From Nitrospirota bacterium (GTDB lineage Bacteria > Nitrospirota > JAOUDF01): a DNA stretch of 5,354 nucleotides. Shown here piece by piece: positions 1 through 5,354 of this stretch; positions within the stretch are counted from its first letter, which is position 1, and each line of letters opens with the position of its first letter. The stretch lies in NCBI GenBank assembly GCA_029859385.1, contig JAOUDF010000169.1, forward strand, positions 1-5,354, read 5' to 3'. Below the pieces are notes generated by a model. The model was not told the DNA's origin. It did not search any database and saw only the letters and a list, made by a program, of their open reading frames with translations. The translations under genes and the position numbers were made by a program.

Positions 1-1085
1 CGCGCGGCGAATACCAGATTATCGCCGATTATCTCGAACCGAAGGGTGTTGGTGCCCTTCAGCTAGCTTTTCTGCAGCTGAAGGAAAAACTAGAAAAAGA
101 AGGGTACTTCGACGAGGAGCGAAAGCGGCCCCTCCCCCTGCTTCCCCGGCGGATCGGGATTGTCACCTCACCAACGGGGGCGGCGATCCGGGACATGCTC
201 ACCGTCCTTTCCCGCCGTTATGCCAACATGGAGGTGCTTCTCTATCCGGTGCGCGTCCAGGGAGACGGGGCGGCGGCGGAGATCGCCCGGGCCATCGAGG
301 AGCTCAACGAATATGGCGGAATTGATGTCATTATCGCGGGCCGAGGCGGCGGCTCCATCGAAGATCTCTGGGCCTTCAATGAAGAGGTCGTGGCAAGGGC
401 GATAGCGCGGTCGGCGATCCCCGTAATCTCAGCGGTGGGGCACGAAACCGATTTTACCATCAGCGACTTTGTGGCCGACCTGCGGGCCCCGACTCCTTCC
501 GCGGCGGCGGAAATGGTGGTAAAGAGCAAGGATGAGCTGAACCAAAAGATTGCAAATTTTGAGAGCCGCCTCCTGGCTGCCGTCGAGGACTCTGTGCAGA
601 TGTTGCGGCATCGGTTGATCGTGGCGCGCAAGGCGCTTGTTGACCCTGAAAAGCAGTTGAACTTTTATCTCCAGAGGCTCGATGAGTTGTCTTTGCGGCT
701 CGGCGCAAGCTGGACACGGAGGGTGCGGCGGGAGCGGGATCGCCTGGCCTCCCACCAGCGGCTAATCTTTTCGAAGACTCCGGCCGAATTAATAGGTGTT
801 TGCAGGCTTCGCGGAGTTGACCTTGAAAAGAGACTCAAATCGATAATGTCGCACCGGCTGGAGATAACAAGAGGGAAGATGGCACGACTGGCGGCGATGT
901 TGGACGGCCTGAGCCCGCTGGCGGTGCTGGGCCGCGGCTATTCGATTGCACGTCTGCTTCCGGCGGGGACTATTCTGAGGGATGCAGCCGGAGTGAAAGA
1001 AGGAAGTACGGTTGCCGTGACACTGACGAAGGGAGAGTTGCGGTGTATTGTGAAAGAAACGAGGATATCTAATGAGGCTGATTGA
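1..1085 (+). CDS. xseA: Exodeoxyribonuclease VII large subunit XseA (5'-truncated)
   Basis: Catalytic subunit of exonuclease VII, the cytoplasmic nuclease that digests single-stranded DNA from both ends in repair and recombination; it works as a complex with many copies of the small subunit XseB. The first full codon is at position 3 and 360 residues are present. From comparison with the E. coli protein (about 456 aa), roughly the first 95 residues, including most of the N-terminal OB-fold, lie before the window. Seen here are the GEYQII...LEPKGVGALQ segment, the core GRGGGSIEDLWAFNEE motif (from 339), the GHETD motif (438-452) and RAPTPSAAAE (483-512). A long charged helical region follows (about 520-900), then the C-terminal SPLAVLGRGYSI motif (912-947) of the family. 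The ATG at 195 is internal and is not the start. The stop overlaps the next gene by 14 nt, and no xseB follows directly. Confidence 0.97.
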   Translation, partial: RGEYQIIADYLEPKGVGALQLAFLQLKEKLEKEGYFDEERKRPLPLLPRRIGIVTSPTGAAIRDMLTVLSRRYANMEVLLYPVRVQGDGAAAEIARAIEELNEYGGIDVIIAGRGGGSIEDLWAFNEEVVARAIARSAIPVISAVGHETDFTISDFVADLRAPTPSAAAEMVVKSKDELNQKIANFESRLLAAVEDSVQMLRHRLIVARKALVDPEKQLNFYLQRLDELSLRLGASWTRRVRRERDRLASHQRLIFSKTPAELIGVCRLRGVDLEKRLKSIMSHRLEITRGKMARLAAMLDGLSPLAVLGRGYSIARLLPAGTILRDAAGVKEGSTVAVTLTKGELRCIVKETRISNEAD

Positions 1086-2322
1086 ACAACCGGCTACGTC
1101 TGGCCATGGAAAGCTGTTTTGCCTTACGCTTTTAATGCTGACACTGTTGTTAATGCCGGGATGGGCGAGAGCCGAGCATGCCCTGCTCCAGAAGGGAGAG
1201 ATTGCTTCTTTTTCGCCCCAGTCAGGGGATATCTATCTTGTTGACCTGGTAGATCAGCGGGTAAACGCGTTATCAGAAATACTTGGTGAAAAGCTGGCCA
1301 GCATGAGGGATATTACATGGTTTGACAGCGCCAATAAAGTCGGGATTGTGACCCACCACGGCATCTATGCCGTAGAGCCGGTTATCATGGAAGAGACCCG
1401 ACTCGCGGGTGATGACCTCACATCTTTCTTCTTCAGTGCCGAGGCGGACACGGTCTTCTATACCAAGCCCGGTCAGTTTGTTGCAGTCAATGCGCAGGGG
1501 AAAACACTCTATTCAACGGATTTCGAGGGAGAAGTGCTCTCCTGCTCTCCTGATGGGAAACACGTCATCCTGCTTGATGACAGCAGCAGGGTATTTATCT
1601 TTGACCTGCCCGGCAAGAGCTTTTCCAAGATAGTCGACCTCAGTGTTGATACCATATCGGTTGAGTGGACGAGCAGATCATGCTTCCTCTACGACTATAC
1701 CAGCCTGTGGGTGGTGGACAGGGAGACGAAAGGCCTCGCATACTACGCGGACATCAAGAGCGCGGCTCTGTCGCCCGACAAGCAGGGGGTTGTATTCCGA
1801 AAAAGCAGTGGTGATGCGCTCTATACGCTCGACTTCCTTACACGCAAGGAGACACTGCTCACCCGTGAGGGTGGATGTATCCATGCGGCATGGTCAAGGA
1901 CGGGGGAGTGGATAGTCTATGTAACGCTTGACGGGAAGATACGTCTTACAGACAGGGATGGGGGACGTCAAAAACTGCTGGTTGATGAAGCCTATGACTG
2001 GCAGTGGGCCGGAATGGTCCTTCCCTTCTGGTCGGGCAGGGAGGACAAGCTCTATTATATCCAGTCGGACGGCGTCTGGGAGGTAGACTTGAGCGGCCGC
2101 CGCGTAAAAAGCGAAACCATAACTTTCCCCTTCTGGGTCTCGCCGAAGTGGGAGAATGTCCTTGAATACGGACAGGGAAAAGTAAGCGTGACGGACCTCT
2201 CATCACGTAAAAAGACAGATATCTTCGCGACACAGGAGGTGGGGCGCTGGTGGGCAAAATGGTCTCCCGACGGTACCATGGTGCTGCTCTATGACTTCCC
2301 ACCTCTTCCACAGTGGCAATGA
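1072..2322 (+). CDS. Exported beta-propeller (TolB/WD40-like) protein of unknown function
   Basis: A 416-residue protein that I cannot assign to a named family. Residues 1-34 form a signal peptide: K14, a hydrophobic stretch at 15-28 and an ARA cleavage site before E35. C17 sits inside the hydrophobic core, so this is not a lipobox, and the mature protein is probably periplasmic. The remainder is built of repeated beta-blade-like units of the TolB/PD40 kind: SPDGKHVILLDD (159-170), SPDKQGVVFRK (234-244), WSRTGEWIVYV (274-284), WSGREDKLYYI (320-330) and WSPDGTMVLLYD (397-408). Such propellers usually bind proteins or ligands; no catalytic motif is visible. The start fits a GAGG Shine-Dalgarno at 1061-1064, 7 nt before the ATG, inside the end of xseA. 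The 3' end shares ATGA with the sugar-phosphate transferase gene, so the two are probably made together. An envelope-glycan role is inference from that neighbour only. Confidence 0.75.
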   Translation: MRLIEQPATSGHGKLFCLTLLMLTLLLMPGWARAEHALLQKGEIASFSPQSGDIYLVDLVDQRVNALSEILGEKLASMRDITWFDSANKVGIVTHHGIYAVEPVIMEETRLAGDDLTSFFFSAEADTVFYTKPGQFVAVNAQGKTLYSTDFEGEVLSCSPDGKHVILLDDSSRVFIFDLPGKSFSKIVDLSVDTISVEWTSRSCFLYDYTSLWVVDRETKGLAYYADIKSAALSPDKQGVVFRKSSGDALYTLDFLTRKETLLTREGGCIHAAWSRTGEWIVYVTLDGKIRLTDRDGGRQKLLVDEAYDWQWAGMVLPFWSGREDKLYYIQSDGVWEVDLSGRRVKSETITFPFWVSPKWENVLEYGQGKVSVTDLSSRKKTDIFATQEVGRWWAKWSPDGTMVLLYDFPPLPQWQ

Positions 2323-3311
2323 TATACCTTCTCACCTTCATTCTTGCCCTCGGTTTCTCGCTTTACGGTACCCCGCTGGCCAGAGAAGCGGCCATAAAAT
2401 TCGGCATCGTCGACAAACCTGACGGCAGGCTGAAGGTGCATGCCGAGCCGGTCGCCTACCTTGGCGGATTTGCCATCTATCTTTCCTTCCTTTTTGCGCT
2501 GGCATTAACCTTCGAGTTCAGCCATGAAGTGCTCGGCCTTATCCTGGGCGGTACCATTATAGTCATGATAGGTCTCATCGACGATTTTGGCGTTCTTACG
2601 CCGGCTCAGAAGCTGCTGGGGCAGATGGTGGCGGTATTTGTTCTCATAAAGAGCGGAATCTACATCAAACTGGCATATCTGCCTTTTCCCGTGCAGATAT
2701 CCCTGACAGTCCTTTGGCTTGTCGGCGTAACCAACGGTTTCAATCTCATCGACATCATGGACGGCCTGTCGGCCGGTGTCGCGGCTACGGCGGCGATAGT
2801 CCTCTTTGCCGTTTCTATCATCAACGGACGGGAGATGATCGCCATCATGTCAATCGCCATGGCCGGGTCTCTCATCGGGTTTCTCAGATATAACTACCAA
2901 CCGGCGAAGATTTATATGGGTGACACGGGAAGCATGTTTGTCGGTTTCATGCTGGCTGCCCTGGCGATGAACGGGAGTTATACGAAGATCAACCATGTCG
3001 CGGCCGTTGCGCCGGTGCTTATTCTGGGAGTCCCTATCTTCGAGACGGTATTTCTGTCGTATGTCCGATGGAGGAGAGGGGTGTCGATCCTGAAAGGGAG
3101 CAAGGACCATTTTGCCCTGCGCCTCAGGAAATGGCGGCTTTCGGTGAGGCAGACGGTCAATTCCAGTTATGCGATTGCCTTTCTGTTGGGCGGAATAGCC
3201 ATTGCCATGACCGAGGTGTCCACTGTGTATGCTGCCACATTGCTTGCGGTTACCCTTGTCAGCTGTCTGGTGGCCGCGTTCTGGCTGAAGAAGATTGACA
3301 TGACTGTCTAG
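2319..3311 (+). CDS. Undecaprenyl-phosphate HexNAc-1-phosphate transferase, MraY/WecA family
   Basis: Integral membrane enzyme that moves a sugar-1-phosphate (in this family usually GlcNAc-1-P) from a UDP-sugar to undecaprenyl phosphate at the inner face of the membrane, the first step of many surface polysaccharides. The 330 residues hold about 11 hydrophobic segments. Family motifs are the cytoplasmic loop VDKPDGRLKVH...GG (31-50), the acidic pair D88-D89 in LIDDFG, NLIDIMDGLSAG (142-153) with D145 and D148, and MGDTGS (200-205). The later loop, normally HxHH-like, reads KDHFALRLRKWRLS (262-275). Length and motifs fit WecA/TagO-type enzymes better than MraY (about 360 aa), but the acceptor glycan cannot be told, so no symbol is given. 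I chose the ATG at 2319 because it shares ATGA with the upstream stop; a GTG at 2313 in the same frame would add two residues. No clear Shine-Dalgarno is seen, which suggests translational coupling to the propeller gene. ridA follows after 18 nt. Confidence 0.92.
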   Translation: MIYLLTFILALGFSLYGTPLAREAAIKFGIVDKPDGRLKVHAEPVAYLGGFAIYLSFLFALALTFEFSHEVLGLILGGTIIVMIGLIDDFGVLTPAQKLLGQMVAVFVLIKSGIYIKLAYLPFPVQISLTVLWLVGVTNGFNLIDIMDGLSAGVAATAAIVLFAVSIINGREMIAIMSIAMAGSLIGFLRYNYQPAKIYMGDTGSMFVGFMLAALAMNGSYTKINHVAAVAPVLILGVPIFETVFLSYVRWRRGVSILKGSKDHFALRLRKWRLSVRQTVNSSYAIAFLLGGIAIAMTEVSTVYAATLLAVTLVSCLVAAFWLKKIDMTV

Positions 3312-3329
3312 CAGGAGAGGAGTTCAACC

Positions 3330-3713
3330 ATGAAAGAGATTGCAACAACCGGCGCCCCTGCGGCCATAGGCCCCTATTCTCAGGCAGTTCAGGCAGGAAA
3401 CCTGCTCTTTGTATCGGGGCAGATACCGATTGATCCTTCGACCGGCACTATGGTTGAGGGCGGGGTGTCGGAGCAGACGGTGCGGGTACTGGACAATATC
3501 GCGGCGATCCTTTCGGCGGCGGGCACCGGACTGGCCCGGGTGGTAAAGACCACGGTATTCCTCAAGGATATGAATGATTTCGCCGCCATGAACGAGGTCT
3601 ATGGTACGCGTTTTACCAGGCCGTATCCCGCCCGTGCTACTGTTGAAGTAGCGCGGCTTCCCAAGGATGTTCTGGTGGAGATCGATGCGGTGGCGATGCT
3701 GGGTGAAAATTGA
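3330..3713 (+). CDS. ridA: RidA family 2-iminobutanoate/2-iminopropanoate deaminase
   Basis: Small cytoplasmic enzyme (YjgF/YER057c/UK114 family, normally a trimer) that hydrolyses reactive enamine/imine intermediates such as 2-aminoacrylate released by PLP-dependent dehydratases, protecting other PLP enzymes. The 127 residues match the usual full length. Visible family features are IGPYSQAV (13-20), LLFVSGQIPIDP (25-36), the central VVKTTVFLKDMNDFAAMNEVY (71-91), the catalytic-site PARATVEVARLP with R102, and the late VEIDAVA with E117. R102 marks the true deaminase (RidA) subgroup rather than the Rid relatives lacking the arginine. The ATG is preceded by a strong purine-rich Shine-Dalgarno, AGGAGAGGAG (3313-3322), 7 nt before the start. 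It lies 18 nt after the sugar-phosphate transferase gene and is probably last in that transcript, since a hairpin begins right at its stop codon. Confidence 0.95.
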   Translation: MKEIATTGAPAAIGPYSQAVQAGNLLFVSGQIPIDPSTGTMVEGGVSEQTVRVLDNIAAILSAAGTGLARVVKTTVFLKDMNDFAAMNEVYGTRFTRPYPARATVEVARLPKDVLVEIDAVAMLGEN

Positions 3714-3734
3714 CGGGCAGGGGATACCTGCCCG
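3714..3734. terminator. Candidate bidirectional hairpin terminator between convergent ridA and rpmB
   Basis: A perfect 8-bp inverted repeat (CGGGCAGG / CCTGCCCG) with a 5-nt GGATA loop starts immediately after the ridA stop and lies 24 nt beyond the rpmB stop. On the + strand no T-tract follows. On the - strand the stem is followed by TCAATTTTC, a modest T-run, so intrinsic termination looks better for rpmB than for ridA. Its place between converging genes supports a shared terminator role; the weak T-runs leave this uncertain. Confidence 0.5.
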
Positions 3735-3758
3735 GGTCGATATCGCGTAGCGGAGTAG

Positions 3759-3950
3759 TTACGAGGCCTTCTGGACAGCGCCCGAACGGATACAGCGGGT
3801 GCAGACCTTTACGGAGCGGACGGCGCCGTTGACAACGGCCCGGACATTCTGAAGGTTGGGCTGGAAGACCTTCTTTGTTTTATTGTTAGCGTGGCTCACC
3901 TTGTTGCCGACCTGGCGACCCTTCCCGCAAACTTCGCAAATCCTTGACAT
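3759..3950 (-). CDS. rpmB: Large ribosomal subunit protein bL28, four-cysteine (zinc-ribbon) type
   Basis: Ribosomal protein L28 of the 50S subunit, 63 residues, full length for the short form. It begins MSRICEVCGKG, followed by GNKVSHANNKTKKVFQPNLQ, the hallmark of the family, and ends with KVCTRCIRSG. Cysteines 5, 8, 50 and 53 make two CxxC pairs expected to bind one zinc ion, so this is the C+ form rather than the cysteine-free form some bacteria express under zinc limitation. The start is firm: an exact AGGAGG Shine-Dalgarno (complement of 3959-3964) sits 8 nt before the ATG. The gene stands alone on the - strand, without rpmG beside it, between two + strand blocks; it is convergent with ridA and divergent from the DUF1858-recG pair. 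Confidence 0.97.
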   Translation of the reverse strand: MSRICEVCGKGRQVGNKVSHANNKTKKVFQPNLQNVRAVVNGAVRSVKVCTRCIRSGAVQKAS

Positions 3951-3972
3951 TTGACAATCCTCCTAATAAGAT
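3944..3972 (+). promoter_or_regulatory. Candidate sigma70-type promoter for the DUF1858-recG genes
   Basis: An exact TTGACA -35 box (3944-3949) is followed by a 17-bp spacer and TAAGAT (3967-3972), a 4/6 match to the -10 consensus. Transcription would start near 3979 and give a leader of about 70 nt before the DUF1858 ATG at 4048. The -35 box overlaps the rpmB start codon, and the spacer covers the complement of its Shine-Dalgarno. A chance match is therefore possible, partly because these bases are under other constraints. A second -10-like hexamer, TATAAG (3994-3999), lacks a convincing -35. Confidence 0.35.
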
Positions 3973-3991
3973 GCGCTTTCGAAGAGTGAAC

Positions 3992-4020
3992 AATATAAGC
4001 ACCTTGCGTTAAGATTGCAA
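3992..4020 (-). promoter_or_regulatory. Candidate sigma70-type promoter for rpmB
   Basis: Read on the - strand, TTGCAA (complement of 4015-4020, 4/6 match to TTGACA) is followed by exactly 17 bp and TATATT (complement of 3992-3997, 5/6 match to TATAAT). The start point would fall near 3985, giving a leader of about 35 nt with the AGGAGG site well placed before the rpmB ATG. Good spacing, near-consensus -10 and position right upstream of a constitutively needed ribosomal gene support the call. Confidence 0.6.
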
Positions 4021-4047
4021 CTCTTTTTTTCATCGACAGGGTGGACG

Positions 4048-4266
4048 ATGGCTCATATATCAAGGTTTACCCGGGAGATGTCGTTCGAAGAGGCACTGGA
4101 AGCCCACACCGGCGCGGCGCACGTCTTCGGTCAATATGGCATCGGTTGCTCCAATTGCGTGGTGGCCCCGTATGAAACCATCGCCGAGGGCGCCCGGAGC
4201 CATCATATCGATGTCGAAGCGCTGCTGGCCGACCTTAATGCCCTTCTGACCTCCCCCCAAGGGTAA
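4048..4266 (+). CDS. DUF1858 domain small protein with CxxC redox-type motif
   Basis: A 72-residue soluble protein resembling the DUF1858 family, related to the disulfide domain found with hybrid-cluster proteins. The pattern is seen across nearly the whole length: REMSFEEALEAHTGAAHVFGQYGIGCSNCVVAPYETIAEGA, then an ID-xx-LL-xxLNALL helix at the end. C34 and C37 form the CxxC pair where the family's CxGC usually stands. The biochemical role is not established; a thiol redox or metal-linked function is inference from the motif. The ATG at 4048 is preferred over a TTG at 4015 because it starts just before the conserved domain, and a weak AGGGTGG site lies at 4038-4044; the TTG would also overlap the rpmB promoter. 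recG begins 7 nt after its stop, so they are probably one transcript. Confidence 0.85.
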   Translation: MAHISRFTREMSFEEALEAHTGAAHVFGQYGIGCSNCVVAPYETIAEGARSHHIDVEALLADLNALLTSPQG

Positions 4267-4273
4267 AGGTTAC

Positions 4274-5354
4274 ATGACGGCCCCTGTCCGCCGGGAAACA
4301 GATTCCCCCCCCGTATCCACCGTAGCCAGGTCCGACTCTCCGTCCATCGACCTTGGCCTTTCCATCCAGTATGTCAAGGGCGTGGGGCCGCGACGCTCCG
4401 AGCTGTTGCAGCGTCTCGGGATCAGCACCCTGGAGGATGCCCTCTATTATCTGCCCCGTCGCTACGAGGACAGGAGCAATCTCAAAAAGCTGTCCCAGAT
4501 AGTCTATGACCATTTCGAAACCGTCTCCGGGACCATCAAGGGCGCCCAGCTCACGGTGACGCCGCGAAGGCGGATGAAGATTTTCGAGGTGGTGCTGGGC
4601 GACGGGACGGGCTTCATCACCCTCAAATGGTTCAACCAGCCTTATCTCCAGCAGACCATCAAGCCCGGCATAAAGATCGTTGTCAGCGGCGTAGTGCGTA
4701 GAAACGCCTTTCACGGCTCCTCCGCCGAGATGGACAATCCCGAATACGAAATTGTCGAGGAGGGGGATGAAGAGCTGATCCATGCGGCCCGGATCGTCCC
4801 TGTCTACGGCGTGACCGCCGGCCTGAGCGTGCGCCAGATGCGGGTGATGATGAAGCGCATGGTGGAACAGTACGCCCCGCTGGCCGTCGACGACATCCCC
4901 GAATTGCTCCTGCGGCGCAGGAAGTTGCTCCCCCTTCCCGAAGCCTTTACCGGCGCGCACTTCCCCCCCGATGACGCCCCGATTGTCGCGCTCAATGCCG
5001 GCCGGAGCGAGGCCCACAGGAGGCTGGTGTACGACGAACTGTTCCTCTTCCAGCTGGGCCTTGCCCTTCGGAAGCATGGCCTCGTTCAGATGGAGAAGGG
5101 GATTGTCTTCACACCGACCGGCGAGTTGACCGGTCGCCTGAAGTCTCGATTGCCCTTTGAGCTTACCGCTGCCCAGGAGCGGGTAATCGGAGAAATAGTC
5201 ACGGATATGGCCAGGCCCAGGCCAATGAACCGGCTGGTTCAGGGTGATGTGGGGTGCGGCAAGACGATGGTGGCGCTTCATGCCATGCTGGCGGCTGTGG
5301 AAAGCGGCTGGCAGGCGGTCCTCATGGCGCCCACCGAGATTCTGGCGGAGCAGC
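4274..5354 (+). CDS. recG: ATP-dependent DNA helicase RecG (3'-truncated by window end)
   Basis: RecG is the cytoplasmic ATP-driven double-stranded DNA translocase that remodels stalled replication forks and branch-migrates Holliday junctions and R-loops. The first 360 residues are present, about half of the usual 690-770. After a poorly conserved, serine/proline-rich start (1-28) come the YVKGVGPRRSELLQRLGI hairpin-like segment (33-50) and LPRRYEDR (60-67). The wedge OB-fold follows from about residue 81, with the LKWFNQPYL motif (W119-F120) that splits the fork. The helicase core begins with LTAAQ (297-301), Walker A GDVGCGKT (324-331) and motif Ia APTEILAEQ (352-360), where the window stops; DEAD-box motif II and beyond are missing. 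No internal stop codon is present. The ATG at 4274 has an AAGG at 4266-4269 overlapping the DUF1858 stop, with an additional AAGGG at 4259-4263, so translation is probably coupled. Confidence 0.97.
   Translation, partial: MTAPVRRETDSPPVSTVARSDSPSIDLGLSIQYVKGVGPRRSELLQRLGISTLEDALYYLPRRYEDRSNLKKLSQIVYDHFETVSGTIKGAQLTVTPRRRMKIFEVVLGDGTGFITLKWFNQPYLQQTIKPGIKIVVSGVVRRNAFHGSSAEMDNPEYEIVEEGDEELIHAARIVPVYGVTAGLSVRQMRVMMKRMVEQYAPLAVDDIPELLLRRRKLLPLPEAFTGAHFPPDDAPIVALNAGRSEAHRRLVYDELFLFQLGLALRKHGLVQMEKGIVFTPTGELTGRLKSRLPFELTAAQERVIGEIVTDMARPRPMNRLVQGDVGCGKTMVALHAMLAAVESGWQAVLMAPTEILAEQ

Noticed and set aside
195..1085. ATG at 195 as the start of xseA
   Set aside because: The same frame is open back to position 3 and encodes conserved XseA sequence (GEYQII, LEPKGVGALQ), so the gene enters from the left edge and 195 is an internal methionine.
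2311..2322. Possible frameshift splitting one gene at the propeller/transferase overlap
   Set aside because: The downstream frame encodes a complete membrane transferase beginning with its first transmembrane segment, and ATGA overlaps are normal between coupled genes, so there is no sign of a broken gene.
1946..2341. 131-codon - strand frame at the propeller/transferase junction
   Set aside because: It is opposite two well-supported + strand genes, has low-complexity R/P-rich composition and no start signals.
3738..3745. Palindrome CGATATCG as an operator
   Set aside because: It is an isolated 8-bp palindrome between two stop codons, far from any start, and short enough to occur by chance.
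4015..4047. TTG at 4015 as the DUF1858 start
   Set aside because: The extra residues (MQLFFSSTGWT) do not belong to the domain, no Shine-Dalgarno precedes them, and the TTG is part of the rpmB promoter -35 box. The ATG at 4048 fits the domain boundary.
4235..5281. 348-codon open frame on the - strand
   Set aside because: It lies antisense to recG, whose + frame gives a clear RecG protein with wedge, Walker A and motif Ia. The - frame product is rich in H, G, P and L with no recognisable domain, typical of an antisense shadow in GC-rich DNA.

Overview
The window is ordinary, moderately GC-rich bacterial chromosome, densely packed and mostly read on the + strand. Gene content and protein style suggest a deltaproteobacterium of the Geobacter/Desulfuromonadales type. 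The pointers are a C-rich (zinc-ribbon) ribosomal protein L28, a DUF1858 CxxC protein just before recG, and a WecA-like enzyme with a DHFALRLR loop. This placement is inferred from recalled family resemblance, not from a search.

Left block (1-3713, + strand): the 3' part of xseA (exonuclease VII large subunit) overlaps by 14 nt a gene for an exported beta-propeller-like protein. That gene overlaps by ATGA a polyprenyl-phosphate sugar-1-phosphate transferase of the MraY/WecA family. After 18 nt comes ridA, the reactive enamine/imine deaminase. The overlaps and short gaps indicate one transcript joining a DNA-repair nuclease, two envelope-related proteins and a metabolite-damage enzyme. No xseB lies directly downstream of xseA.

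Middle (3714-4047): a perfect 8-bp stem hairpin separates ridA from the convergent rpmB gene (L28, - strand). rpmB has an AGGAGG ribosome binding site and a good sigma70-type promoter. The same short region holds a candidate + strand promoter (TTGACA, 17 bp, TAAGAT) that would fire toward the rpmB promoter.

Right block (4048-5354, + strand): a 72-residue DUF1858 protein with a CxxC pair, followed 7 nt later by recG. The window cuts recG just after helicase motif Ia. I see no mobile elements, CRISPR arrays, tRNA or rRNA, and no clearly undescribed system. The most curious points are the xseA/propeller/transferase gene chain, the redox-type small protein coupled to recG, and the opposed promoters beside rpmB.
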